A DNA stretch of 64,000 nucleotides, from positions 62,001 to 126,000 of the forward strand of contig QHUB01000009.1 of assembly GCA_003221035.1 (NCBI GenBank). The letters are read 5' to 3'. The notes under the pieces are model-generated. The model was not told the origin of the DNA. It ran no database searches and saw nothing but the letters and a program-made list of their open reading frames with translations. The translations under genes and the position numbers were made by a program. The DNA comes from Gemmatimonadota bacterium (lineage in GTDB: Bacteria; Gemmatimonadota; Gemmatimonadetes; Gemmatimonadales; GWC2-71-9). Shown here in pieces: positions 50,291 to 59,021 of this stretch; the first letter of the stretch is position 1, and each line of letters opens with the position of its first letter.

Positions 50291-50779
50291 GTGAGCCGCA
50301 GTCTCAATAAGGTCATTCTGATCGGGAACTTGGGTGCCGATCCCGAGGTGCGTAGCACGAATAACGGCTCCCGCGTGGCCACGTTGTCGGTCGCAACGAG
50401 CAGGCAGTGGAAAGGCAACGGGGGGGAGAAGCAGGAAAAGACGGAGTGGCATAGGGTTATCTGCTGGAATAACAAGGGTGCCGGTGGGGGCCTGGCGGAT
50501 GTCGCCGAGAAGTACCTGAAGAAGGGCGACAAGGTCTACGTCGAGGGCCGGATCGAGTACCGGACCTGGGAAGATCGGGAGAAGCAGACGCGCTATGTCA
50601 CGGAGATCATCGCGCGCGAGTTGATCATGTTGGGTTCGAAAGGCGGAGCCCCCGCCGCGACGGTGGGAGCGGGAGCCGCAAAGGGTGCCGCGGAAGTCGG
50701 CGGCAAGACAGGAGCCCCAGAGTCGCTCGACGCGTTCCCGGAGGCGCTGGATGAGGAGGACGACGATCTGCCGTTCTAG
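50291..50779 (+). CDS. ssb: Single-stranded DNA-binding protein
   Basis: 162 residues from GTG 50291 with GGAGG upstream. The OB-fold domain (1-110) reads SLNKVILIGNLGADPEVRS and WHRVICWNNK. It has a short Gly-rich inserted loop (NKGAGGGLADVAEKYLKKGDKVYVEGRIEYRTW), an Ala/Gly linker, and the acidic tip EEDDDLPF that binds repair and replication partners. It has its own strong promoter. The LysM gene starts inside its last 29 bases. Confidence 0.96.
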   Translation: MSRSLNKVILIGNLGADPEVRSTNNGSRVATLSVATSRQWKGNGGEKQEKTEWHRVICWNNKGAGGGLADVAEKYLKKGDKVYVEGRIEYRTWEDREKQTRYVTEIIARELIMLGSKGGAPAATVGAGAAKGAAEVGGKTGAPESLDAFPEALDEEDDDLPF

Positions 50780-52070
50780 TCGCGCCGCAGTACTAGCCCT
50801 GGCGGCGTTGCCGCTGCTGTGGCGCGTCCTGCCGGCCCAGGATACCACCAAGACACGGGACACCACGCAGGCGGTCCAACCTCAGGACACGACACAAGCG
50901 GCCGCCGCTTTCCAGGGGCAGGTTCCCAGCAGTCATACCGTTTCTCGCGGTGAGACCCTCTGGTCCATCGCACAGATGTATTTCAACGATCCGCTCCTCT
51001 GGCCGGAGATCTACCGGCTCAACACCGCCGTCATCGAAGACCCGCACTGGATCTATCCGGGTGAGATCCTGAACCTGTCGGAGATGGCAACGCTGGCGCA
51101 GGGCGGTGATACCCTCACGGCGGTGCCGCAGGACACGACGTCCGCTGCCGCCGACACCGCGGTGCGCGCGGCGCCGGGTGACACGATCGCCGCGCTGGTG
51201 CCAGTCGATACCGCGGCCCCTGCGCCCGTCGACACAATTCCGGCCGACACGACGCAGTTGGTGGTCGAGGCTCCGCCCCCGAACCTCACCGAAAGCAATG
51301 AGACGATCTTCGACCGGCGACGCACGAACCAGCAGGTGGTGCAGGACGTGCTGCGCTCGTACATCCATCAGCCTTATCGTCCCGTCCGTGCCGGCGAGTT
51401 CTACGCCGCCGGATTCCTCAGTGAGGCCGAACGACTGCCCTGGGGCCAAGTGCTGGGTGCAACCGAGAAGCCGGCGATCCACCGGCTGTCGGAAAGCACC
51501 TCCGCTCACACGTTCGCGGAACTCGCGATCAAGCCGCCCCACAACGCGTCGTACCATGTCGGTGACTCCCTGCTGCTCGCGCGGCTCGATCCGGGACTCG
51601 AGACCGGAAACTGGGGCGACGTCGTGGTGCCGATCGGAATCGCGCGTGTGACCGCGATTGAGCAACAGGAGGTGCTGACGGAGGTCGTCGCGCAGTACGG
51701 GCGGATCCACGAGGGTCACGTCGCGATGCCGCTCGAACCGTTCCGCGACCCCGGACAGGTTCGTCCGACGCCGGTATCGGAGGGGCTCAAGGGCAAGCTG
51801 CTCCGGGCCCGCGACCCGCATCCGATCGCCGGCGCGCAACAGTTCTTCTTCATCGATAAAGGCCGTCGCGACGGAGTCACCGTCGGCGACGTTTTCGAAG
51901 TGTACAAGCCGAGAGAAGATTACCCGGGCGGCGCATCGGAAGAGGTTCGGGGCGTGCTGATGATCGTGCATACGCGCGATCGCTCCGCCACAGGACTCTT
52001 GCTGAGAATCAACAACCCCGCGCTGGATGATGGTCTGCCGGTACGACTGATCAAAAAGATGCCGTCCTGA
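50751..52070 (+). CDS. Secreted LysM-domain protein
   Basis: 439 residues from ATG 50751, with GGAGG at 50740-50744. A signal peptide with LALAALPLLWRVLPAQ is followed by a Thr/Asp-rich stretch (DTT repeated). A LysM domain of a long, tryptophan-rich subtype follows (HTVSRGETLWSIAQMYFNDPLLWPEIYRLN ... WIYPGEIL, about 62-110). A Pro/Asp/Thr linker leads to a C-terminal domain of about 220 residues with IDKGRRDGVTVGDVFEVYKP, a strand-rich segment seen in envelope LysM proteins. It probably binds peptidoglycan in the periplasm. Confidence 0.87.
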   Translation: MRRTTICRSSRAAVLALAALPLLWRVLPAQDTTKTRDTTQAVQPQDTTQAAAAFQGQVPSSHTVSRGETLWSIAQMYFNDPLLWPEIYRLNTAVIEDPHWIYPGEILNLSEMATLAQGGDTLTAVPQDTTSAAADTAVRAAPGDTIAALVPVDTAAPAPVDTIPADTTQLVVEAPPPNLTESNETIFDRRRTNQQVVQDVLRSYIHQPYRPVRAGEFYAAGFLSEAERLPWGQVLGATEKPAIHRLSESTSAHTFAELAIKPPHNASYHVGDSLLLARLDPGLETGNWGDVVVPIGIARVTAIEQQEVLTEVVAQYGRIHEGHVAMPLEPFRDPGQVRPTPVSEGLKGKLLRARDPHPIAGAQQFFFIDKGRRDGVTVGDVFEVYKPREDYPGGASEEVRGVLMIVHTRDRSATGLLLRINNPALDDGLPVRLIKKMPS

Positions 52071-52074
52071 TCGG

Positions 52075-52113
52075 CGGCCAGGCCCACCCCGCCCACGCTG
52101 GTGGGCCTGGCCG
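52075..52113. terminator. Perfect 14-bp hairpin between the LysM gene and hemX
   Basis: Bases 52075-52088 pair without mismatch with 52100-52113 around an 11-base loop. There is no T-tract. It may be a factor-assisted terminator or mRNA-stability hairpin. Its 3' arm abuts GGAA (52113-52116), the likely hemX ribosome site, so it could also limit hemX translation. Confidence 0.6.
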
Positions 52114-52122
52114 GAATCTGCG

Positions 52123-52923
52123 GTGATCGTCACTCTCCACCTCATTGCGCTAGCGCTCTACGGATTGGCGACGGCACTCGTGCTGGCGCCGTTTCTCGGC
52201 GGCCGCCCGGCCCCGCGCGCGTTGACGATCGCGCTGCCGTGCGCGGGCGCCGCCTTCCACGTCATCGCGATTGCGCAGCTCACGCCGATCGGCCTCGGGC
52301 CGGCGTTGTCGATGCTCGCGTTCTGCCTGGTCTTGCTCCAGCTCGTGAGCGAGCGGCTGTTGCGCGGGTCCGCGGTGTCGTTTTTTGCCGGGCCGCTTGC
52401 CACGGGACTTGTGGGGCTTGCCATCCTGAGTGGACTCACGCCCGGCAACCAAGTCGGCGGGAGCGGGACGCAAAGCGCTTGGTTCATCCTGCACGTGGTG
52501 CTCAGCGCGCTGGGACTCGCGCTCATGGCGCTGGCGTTCATCGCCGCCGCGCTCTACTTGCTGCAATTCCGCGAGCTCAAATCCCGCCGGTTCGGGCAGG
52601 TCTTTCAGTTGTTCCCTCCGCTCGAGCGGCTCGATCAGCTCAATCGATTCGCTCTGGTCGCCGGCTTCCCGGCGCTGACGATCGGCGTCTTGCTCGCCCT
52701 CGGCTACGGCGCGCAGTTCTCGGGTGGTCTGCATGCGGCCAAAGCGCAAATCGTGTGGGGGCTTTTCACCTGGGTGGTGCTGGGCTGGGCGGTCTGGGTT
52801 CGCGTGGTCCGGCGCTGGGCGGGGCGCCGGGCCGCACTCGCGAGCATCGCGGGCTTCGGCGCCGTGCTGTTGGTATACGTCGCGCTGAAACTCGTCCAGC
52901 CGGGCGCCGGACGCTTCCTGTGA
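52123..52923 (+). CDS. hemX: HemX/CcsA-like cytochrome c assembly family membrane protein
   Basis: 266 residues from GTG 52123 with about eight hydrophobic segments. The pattern is that of the CcsA/HemX family, including HVVLSALGLALMALAFIAAALYLLQFRELKSRRFG and FPPLERLDQLNRFALVAGFPALTIGVLLALGYGA. Located directly before hemA it fits HemX, which in other bacteria modulates glutamyl-tRNA reductase levels; a heme-handling role for c-type cytochromes is the alternative. The end overlaps or abuts hemA. Confidence 0.88.
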   Translation: MIVTLHLIALALYGLATALVLAPFLGGRPAPRALTIALPCAGAAFHVIAIAQLTPIGLGPALSMLAFCLVLLQLVSERLLRGSAVSFFAGPLATGLVGLAILSGLTPGNQVGGSGTQSAWFILHVVLSALGLALMALAFIAAALYLLQFRELKSRRFGQVFQLFPPLERLDQLNRFALVAGFPALTIGVLLALGYGAQFSGGLHAAKAQIVWGLFTWVVLGWAVWVRVVRRWAGRRAALASIAGFGAVLLVYVALKLVQPGAGRFL

Positions 52924-52937
52924 CGGGTCATACCGAC

Positions 52938-54200
52938 ATGGGAATCAAAGTGCTCGGCGTCAATCACCGGACCGCGCCGCTCGACGTGCGGGAGCGCTTC
53001 ACGCATGGCGCCCACGAAGTCCCGGGCGCGCTCGCTCGCGTGATGGCGGCGGGCGCGACCGGTGGTGTGCTGTTGTCCACCTGCAATCGCACGGAGTTCT
53101 ACCTGGTGGCCGACGATGAGCCGGTGCTCGATGCCGTGTGGTCGCTGCTGGGCGAGCGGCTCGAGACCAAGCCGCCCGGTGGTGCGCGCGAGTACGGATA
53201 CATCGCGCGCGATCGCGAGGCCGTTCGCCACCTCTATCGCGTGTCCTCCGGACTCGACTCCATGATCCTCGGTGAATCACAGATCCAGGGGCAGGTGCGG
53301 GAGGCATGGGAGGCGTCGCGCGCGCAAGCCGGACCGGTTCTGCATCGGCTGTTTCAGACCGCGCTGCACGTGGGCTCGCGGGTGCGGACCGAAACGGGGC
53401 TCGGCATGGGCACGGCGTCTGCCGCCTCTGCCGGCGTGGCCGTGGCGGGAAAGATCTTCGGCGATCTCGACGGGCGCAGCGCGCTCATTCTTGGCGCGGG
53501 CGACATGGCGGAGCTCGCCGCGCAGTGCCTCAGCGATCAAGGCGTGCAAGTCACGCTGGTCGCCAACCGCACGCAGGAGCGCGCCCGGGCGATTGCCGAA
53601 CGGCTCGGCGGCACAGCGGTTTCTCTGGAGGAGGCCTGGCCCCACTTTGCGACCACGGATATCGCGCTCTGTTCGACGGCGGCGCCACATGCGGTCGTCA
53701 CATGGGAGCGCGTCGGCGCCGTGATCAGCGCGCGCCGGGGCAGGCCGCTTTGCATTCTCGATCTCGCCGTTCCGCGCGACGTGGACCCGGCCATTGCGCA
53801 GCTCGAGAACGTGTTTCTGTACGACGTCGATGATCTGCAGACGGTCGCGGCGCAGGCCACGGCGCGGCGCCGCGATGAGGTCCCCGCGGCCGAGCAGATT
53901 GTAGAGCAGGAGACCGATCTGTTCTGGGCCTGGTACGGCGGTCTCGGTGTGGTCCCGACGATCAAGGAATGGCGGCAGCAGATGGAGACCCTGCGGGCCG
54001 CCGAGCTCGAGCGAGCGTTGCGCCAGCTTCCGCACCTGAGTCCTGACGACCGCGCGCGCCTCGAGCAATTCAGTCAGGCACTGCTCAACAAGTTCCTGCA
54101 TCAGCCTACCGTTGCGCTGAAACAGGCGGCCGAACAGGGTCACGGATACGGCTTGCTCGAGGCGCTGCGCCGGCTGTTCGGGCTGGAGCCGCCCGCGTGA
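52938..54200 (+). CDS. hemA: Glutamyl-tRNA reductase
   Basis: 420 residues from ATG 52938 (MGIKVLGVNHRTAPLDVRERF). GTG 52920, overlapping the hemX stop, would add six residues. The catalytic nucleophile C49 lies in LLSTCNRTEFY. SSGLDSMILGESQIQGQV, the NADPH loop ILGAGDMAELAAQCL and the dimerisation helices near the C-terminus are present. First committed step of tetrapyrrole synthesis via the C5 pathway; hemC and hemB are not in the window. galE overlaps its end. Confidence 0.96.
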   Translation: MGIKVLGVNHRTAPLDVRERFTHGAHEVPGALARVMAAGATGGVLLSTCNRTEFYLVADDEPVLDAVWSLLGERLETKPPGGAREYGYIARDREAVRHLYRVSSGLDSMILGESQIQGQVREAWEASRAQAGPVLHRLFQTALHVGSRVRTETGLGMGTASAASAGVAVAGKIFGDLDGRSALILGAGDMAELAAQCLSDQGVQVTLVANRTQERARAIAERLGGTAVSLEEAWPHFATTDIALCSTAAPHAVVTWERVGAVISARRGRPLCILDLAVPRDVDPAIAQLENVFLYDVDDLQTVAAQATARRRDEVPAAEQIVEQETDLFWAWYGGLGVVPTIKEWRQQMETLRAAELERALRQLPHLSPDDRARLEQFSQALLNKFLHQPTVALKQAAEQGHGYGLLEALRRLFGLEPPA

Positions 54201-55186
54201 CCCGAATTCTTGTGACGGGAGGCGCGGGGTACATCGGGAGTGTCGTCGTAGATCAATTGCTGGACCGGGGCTTCACGGTCACCGTGCTCGATGACCTCAG
54301 CACGGGGCATCGCCCCGCTGTCGCCCGCGGAGCGGCGTTCGTGCAGGGCGGGGTGGGGAACAGGGAACTGGTCACCGCCCTGCTCGAGCGCGAGCGGATC
54401 GAGGCGATCGTCCACCTGGCCGCCTTCGCCCTCGTCGCCGAGTCGGTGGCTCAGCCGCAGAAGTACGTGACCAATAATGTCACCGCTGCGCGTGTACTGT
54501 TGGAGGCGGCGGTTCGGGCCAGAGTGCGCCGATTCGTCTTCTCGTCGTCCTGTGCGACGTACGGGCACCCGGCGCGAATCCCGATTACCGAGGACACGCC
54601 GTTGGCGCCCGTGAATCCGTACGGGGAGACCAAGCGCGACTTCGAGCGCCTGCTCGCTGAGCTCGGTCCGGCGCACGGCATGGGTGTCGTGAGCCTGCGC
54701 TACTTCAACGCGTCGGGCGCGACCGATGAGCGCGGCGAGGACCACGATCCGGAAACGCACCTGATTCCCAACGTGCTGTCCGCGGCCATGGGCAAGCGTG
54801 AGGCCGTTGAAGTCTATGGGACGGATTATCCGACGGCCGACGGCACCGCGATTCGTGACTACGTTCATGTCACGGACATCGCCGACGCGCATCTCCGCGC
54901 GCTCGAGGTCGACATCGAGAACGGTGCTCCGGTGGCGGTCAATCTTGGAACCGGGACAGGTCGGTCGGTGCGTGAAGTTGTGGAGGCAGCGCGCCGAGTC
55001 ACGGGGCGTGCGGTCCCCGTCGCGGAGCAACCGCGCCGGCCTGGTGATCCGCCGGAGCTGGTCGCGGCGGTCGCGCGTGCGCGAACGGTGCTCGGCTGGC
55101 AGGCCGCGCATTCGAGTCTCGAGGAGATTCTGGACAGCGCCTGGCGGTGGCATCAGGCACACCCGCATGGATACCGAGGAGGCTAG
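54197..55186 (+). CDS. galE: UDP-glucose 4-epimerase
   Basis: 329 residues from GTG 54197. VTGGAGYIGSVVVDQLLDRGFTVTVLDDLSTGH, HLAAFALVAESV, SSSCATYG and NPYGETKRDFE (Tyr/Lys), then RYFNASGAT and DGTAIRDYVHVTDIADAH mark GalE. It interconverts UDP-glucose and UDP-galactose for surface sugars. Although next to the tol genes, the role is unrelated; its stop is directly followed by the tolQ GTG. Confidence 0.95.
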   Translation: MTRILVTGGAGYIGSVVVDQLLDRGFTVTVLDDLSTGHRPAVARGAAFVQGGVGNRELVTALLERERIEAIVHLAAFALVAESVAQPQKYVTNNVTAARVLLEAAVRARVRRFVFSSSCATYGHPARIPITEDTPLAPVNPYGETKRDFERLLAELGPAHGMGVVSLRYFNASGATDERGEDHDPETHLIPNVLSAAMGKREAVEVYGTDYPTADGTAIRDYVHVTDIADAHLRALEVDIENGAPVAVNLGTGTGRSVREVVEAARRVTGRAVPVAEQPRRPGDPPELVAAVARARTVLGWQAAHSSLEEILDSAWRWHQAHPHGYRGG

Positions 55187-55927
55187 GTGTTCTTCTTTCA
55201 GGTCCGCGGAGCGATCCCCACGACGCCGTGGGAGCTGGTCCTCACGTCGAGTCGCGAGACGCAGTTCGTGCTCGGCATCCTCGCGGTCTTCTCGCTCGTG
55301 TCTTGGTATCTGATCGTGCTGAAGTGGTGGCAATTCCGACGCATGCGCCAGCTTGGCGACCGGTTCCTCGCGGAGGTGGAGAAAGCGCCGCGGCTCGAGG
55401 ACGCCTATCACGCCGCGATGCGGTTGCCGCCGTCGCCCTACAATCGCTTACTGCGTGAGGCCGTGCACTTCTTCTCCGAGCTGAAACCGGGAAGTCTGAA
55501 AGGCACCGGCGTCGCGACCAGTCCCGCGGCTGCCGCCGCAGCCGCCACGACGTTGACGACAACCCAACTCGAAGCGTTGCGCATGGTGCTCGCGAAAGAA
55601 GTCGGCGCCGAGCGCGACACCGCCGCCCGCTTCATTCCATGGCTGGCGACCTTCGGTTCCGTCAGCCCGCTGCTCGGACTCCTTGGCACGGTGCTCGGCG
55701 TGATGGACGCCTTTATCGGCATCGCGGTCGGTGGCTCGGGCAATATCACGGCGGTCGCGCCCGGCGTCGCGGAGGCCTTGGTCACGACGGTCGGCGGCCT
55801 TGCGGTGGCCGTTCCCGCCGTCATGGCGTACAACCTGTACGTCAGCCGGCTGGGTCTGTTTGCCGGGGAGCTCGAGGGCTTCGCGCAGGAGATCGTGGGC
55901 ACGCTGGCCCGGGAAGGACGGATCTGA
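55187..55927 (+). CDS. tolQ: TolQ/ExbB proton-channel protein
   Basis: 246 residues from GTG 55187, with GAGGAGG four bases upstream. Three transmembrane segments: about 28-48, 155-180 and 200-222, the latter in GVAEALVTTVGGLAVAVPAVMAYN, the MotA/TolQ/ExbB signature. With TolR it forms the stator that uses the proton gradient to drive TolA. First of a complete Tol-Pal series. Confidence 0.94.
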   Translation: MFFFQVRGAIPTTPWELVLTSSRETQFVLGILAVFSLVSWYLIVLKWWQFRRMRQLGDRFLAEVEKAPRLEDAYHAAMRLPPSPYNRLLREAVHFFSELKPGSLKGTGVATSPAAAAAAATTLTTTQLEALRMVLAKEVGAERDTAARFIPWLATFGSVSPLLGLLGTVLGVMDAFIGIAVGGSGNITAVAPGVAEALVTTVGGLAVAVPAVMAYNLYVSRLGLFAGELEGFAQEIVGTLAREGRI

Positions 55928-56364
55928 TGGCGGGTGGACTGCTGGGCGGGGGAGGTCTTCGCGGGCATGGCGAATTGCCGCTCAACGCCGATATCAATGT
56001 CACGTCGCTGGTGGACGTCGCGTTCGTGCTGCTGATCATCTTCATGATCACCGCTCCGATCATGCAGGGCGGCGTCGATGTGCGCCTGCCGCGTGCGCAG
56101 GTGCGCGCGATCGAGCCCAAACAGGGACTCGTCGTCACCGTCGACGCGGATGGCAAGATCTACCTGGACCAGGCCGGGCTCTCGTACGAAGACTTCCAGG
56201 CGACGTTCCCGGCATTCGTGCGAACGAAACGCCCCACGGGGGTGTATCTGCGGGCCGATGGACGAGTCGCATATGCTCGCGTGGTTCAGGTCCTGGCCGT
56301 GATACGAGGCGCGGGCGTGCAGGACGTGGGACTCGTCGCGGAACCGGAGACGATCGACCGATGA
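55927..56364 (+). CDS. tolR: TolR/ExbD biopolymer transport protein
   Basis: 145 residues from ATG 55927, sharing a base with the tolQ stop. An N-terminal Gly-rich cytoplasmic stretch precedes one transmembrane helix with the essential Asp: DINVTSLVDVAFVLLIIFMIT. The periplasmic domain ends VQVLAVIRGAGVQDVGLVAEP. Normal length. Overlaps the next gene by ATGA. Confidence 0.94.
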   Translation: MAGGLLGGGGLRGHGELPLNADINVTSLVDVAFVLLIIFMITAPIMQGGVDVRLPRAQVRAIEPKQGLVVTVDADGKIYLDQAGLSYEDFQATFPAFVRTKRPTGVYLRADGRVAYARVVQVLAVIRGAGVQDVGLVAEPETIDR

Positions 56365-57041
56365 GACGACGCGGCGCGCCGGCTCCCATAGGAATGGCGA
56401 TGACCGGCACGCTCGTGCTGCACGGCGTGGCGGGCCTGCTGCTGTTCGGGACGCCGAGCGCGCACAAGCGCATTCCACCGACCTATCGCGTGCATCTGGT
56501 CGCCGCACCGGCCCCGGACCTGGAGGAGCGGAAAGCGCCCGAGGCCGTCGAGCGGCCGGCTGAAGAGAAACCGGCGCCGATTCCCGCGCCGAAGCACCCC
56601 CAGAGTACGGTGTCGCGCGCGACCCCGCCCCCGAACCGGGATCAGACCAAACGCGAAGCCGCGCCGCGGACGACATCGAGCAATCAGCCGCTCCCGGGCG
56701 AAAAGCCGTCAACCGGCAATGACGTTGCAACCGTCAGCACCGAGGGTGTGGCGTTCCCGTTCCCCGAGTATTTGCAGAACATCGTGTCTCAGGTGCTGCG
56801 CCGCTGGCAGCGTCCGGCGCAAAGCACGCCGCTCGAGGCTGAGGTGTCGTTCTTCGTGCATCGCGATGGCTCGGTGACCGACCTGAACTTCATCCGGCGC
56901 TCCGGCAATTTCGCGTTCGATCTCGAGGCACAAGGGGCCGTCGAAGAGGCGGGTCGCTTCCGCGCGTTCGGCTCGCTGCCGGATGGCTGGCTGTCCGACG
57001 TGCTGTTCGTGCGGTTCTATTTCTCGGGGCAGAGGCAATGA
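56361..57041 (+). CDS. TolA/TonB-like energy-transducing protein
   Basis: 226 residues. A membrane anchor near residues 12-30 (MAMTGTLVLHGVAGLLLFG) is followed by a Pro/Glu/Lys-rich spacer (residues 50-110), then a C-terminal TonB/TolA-type domain (VAFPFPEYLQNIVSQVLRRWQRP ... VSFFVHRDGSVTDLNFIRRSGNFAFD). Given its place between tolR and tolB it is the TolA equivalent, although the C-terminal domain is closer to TonB_C. The start overlaps tolR and the end overlaps tolB. Confidence 0.9.
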   Translation: MRRRGAPAPIGMAMTGTLVLHGVAGLLLFGTPSAHKRIPPTYRVHLVAAPAPDLEERKAPEAVERPAEEKPAPIPAPKHPQSTVSRATPPPNRDQTKREAAPRTTSSNQPLPGEKPSTGNDVATVSTEGVAFPFPEYLQNIVSQVLRRWQRPAQSTPLEAEVSFFVHRDGSVTDLNFIRRSGNFAFDLEAQGAVEEAGRFRAFGSLPDGWLSDVLFVRFYFSGQRQ

Positions 57042-58396
57042 CTCCGCTCTTGTTGGCCGCCTTGCTCGTCGTGCAGGACACCACCTCGATCGATCGTGGA
57101 GTGCGGATCGGCATCGTTTATCGTCCCGGCGTGCGGCCGGGGCTCGTGATGTTGCCCAGGGCCGGTATGGGTCTCGATTCGGTGCGTGCGATTGTGGGCC
57201 GAGACTTGGACTACAGCGATCGCTTCGAGATCATCACGCTGCCGGCCGGTGACTCGATCCGTCTGGCGGGCACGTCGTCATCCACGCGCAGCACAGCCAC
57301 TCGTCGCTCCACGGGCACCGGAACCGGCGGCGCGCAGTCGAGCAGCGCACTCAACTATCCCTTATATCAGGCGCTCGGCGCCGACTTCGCGTTGGACGTG
57401 ACGGCAGCCGGCGATACGACGGTCTTCACGCTCCACGATATCGCCGCCTCCGGCATTCGCCGCACCGTACGGGCTCGGCTCCCTCGTGCCGGTGATGCGA
57501 GTTTCCGGATGGCCGTGCATCGTCTCGCCGACCAGGCGCTGCAGGCGGCGCTCGGCGCGCCGGGGATCGCGGCCACGCGCGTGCTGTTCGTGCGCGATGG
57601 CAAAGTGTATCGGATCGATCAGGACGGTGCGGACCAGCAGCTCGTCTCGTCCACCGATCGCCAGGCGATGTCGCCGGCATGGGGCGCGGACGGACAGCAT
57701 TTCGCCTACATGGAGTTTCAAGCAGGCAAGGGCTGGCTCTACCTGCAGGAGATGGCCACGGGCAAGCGGACCGCAGTGCCGACCACGGGCACTGCGCTGG
57801 ACTTCACGCCGGCCTTTTCTCCCGACGGTCAGACGCTCGCGTTCAGTCGCGCGACGGAGGAAGGCACGGATCTGTATACGATTAACCTGAAGAACAGCTG
57901 TTGCTTACGGCGCTTGACCGTGGGGCGGTTTTCTGACAACTTGTCCCCGACGTTCAGCCCGGACGGGCAACGGATCGCGTTCGTCTCGACGCGACCGGGT
58001 CTGCCGCAGATTTATGTCATGGCGGCCGACGGCACCGACCAGCAGTTGTTCGCACCATTCGATTACGGCGTCACCGGGGCGTCCAACGCGCCGGAGTGGT
58101 CCCCCGACGGGCAATCGGTAGCGTTTCACCGGGACGTGGCCGGGACGCTGCAGGTGTTCGTGCTCGATGTCCGAACCCGCACCGTCCGCCAGCTGACCTC
58201 GGTGGGACGTAACGAGGATCCAACCTGGGCGCCCGACAGCCGCCACCTCGCCTTTGTTTCCGACCGGTCGGGTTACCGTCAGTTATGGATCATCGATCTC
58301 GAGACCGGCCGGATCCGGCCGTTGCTGCAGCAGAGCGGGGAACGTTTGCCGGCCTGGTCTCCACGGCTGTCGGAGGCCTCTTCTTCCACCCCCTGA
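57038..58396 (+). CDS. tolB: Tol-Pal system protein TolB
   Basis: 452 residues from ATG 57038. The very short hydrophobic N-terminus (TPLLLAALLVVQD) serves as signal. The N-terminal domain (to about 170) contains a Ser/Thr-rich insert (SSSTRSTATRRSTGTGTG). A six-bladed WD40-like propeller follows with repeated SPDG/APDS motifs, such as FTPAFSPDGQTLAFSR and LSPTFSPDGQRIAFVSTRPG. It interacts with Pal in the periplasm. Slightly longer than E. coli TolB (430). Confidence 0.93.
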   Translation: MTPLLLAALLVVQDTTSIDRGVRIGIVYRPGVRPGLVMLPRAGMGLDSVRAIVGRDLDYSDRFEIITLPAGDSIRLAGTSSSTRSTATRRSTGTGTGGAQSSSALNYPLYQALGADFALDVTAAGDTTVFTLHDIAASGIRRTVRARLPRAGDASFRMAVHRLADQALQAALGAPGIAATRVLFVRDGKVYRIDQDGADQQLVSSTDRQAMSPAWGADGQHFAYMEFQAGKGWLYLQEMATGKRTAVPTTGTALDFTPAFSPDGQTLAFSRATEEGTDLYTINLKNSCCLRRLTVGRFSDNLSPTFSPDGQRIAFVSTRPGLPQIYVMAADGTDQQLFAPFDYGVTGASNAPEWSPDGQSVAFHRDVAGTLQVFVLDVRTRTVRQLTSVGRNEDPTWAPDSRHLAFVSDRSGYRQLWIIDLETGRIRPLLQQSGERLPAWSPRLSEASSSTP

Positions 58397-58409
58397 TCGG
58401 AGAGACAGG

Positions 58410-59021
58410 ATGAAATCGGTATCGTTGTTCCTCGCGCTCGGTCTTGGCGCCGCCATCGTTGCGGCGTCGTCCTGCGGCGGCAAAAAGCCTGCGCAGACCG
58501 CGCCGACACCCAACGCGGACTCGGCCGCGGCCGCGGACCGGGCGCGTCAGGACTCGATCGACGCGGCGAACCGCGCGGCCCAGGACGAAGCGGAGCGGGT
58601 CCGGCGCCAGCGTGAAGCCGATTCGCTCGCGGCACTCTCGCGGGCATCGGAAGACGTCCGTAATACCCTGGCGGCCATGATTCACTTCGACCTCGACAAG
58701 TCGAACGTCCGGTCCGACGACATGGGGTCGCTCGATCAGAAGGTCGCCATCCTGCAGGCGAATCCCGATTTACGGATTCGGATCGGCGGACACTGCGACG
58801 AACGCGGCTCCGACGAGTACAACCTCGCGCTGGGCAATCGCCGCGCGCAGTCGGCGAAGCAGTACCTCGTGAGCCACGGGATCGATGCGGGCCGCATCGA
58901 GACGCAGTCGTTCGGCGAGGAGCGGCCGCTGGTCGACGGCCATGATGAATCGGCCTGGTCGCAGAACCGGCGTGCCGAATTCGAAGTCGTGAGCGGCGGT
59001 GACAATCTCCACCGTCCGTAG
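58410..59021 (+). CDS. pal: Peptidoglycan-associated lipoprotein Pal
   Basis: 203 residues from ATG 58410 (RBS CAGGA). Lipoprotein signal ends AASSC (Cys22). An Ala/Asp/Arg coiled linker (40-85) leads to the OmpA-like peptidoglycan-binding domain: MIHFDLDKSNVR, IGGHCDERGSDEYNLALGNRRAQSAKQYL and SFGEERPLVDG with the Asp/Arg that hold diaminopimelate. Outer-membrane anchor of the Tol-Pal system. Confidence 0.95.
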   Translation: MKSVSLFLALGLGAAIVAASSCGGKKPAQTAPTPNADSAAAADRARQDSIDAANRAAQDEAERVRRQREADSLAALSRASEDVRNTLAAMIHFDLDKSNVRSDDMGSLDQKVAILQANPDLRIRIGGHCDERGSDEYNLALGNRRAQSAKQYLVSHGIDAGRIETQSFGEERPLVDGHDESAWSQNRRAEFEVVSGGDNLHRP

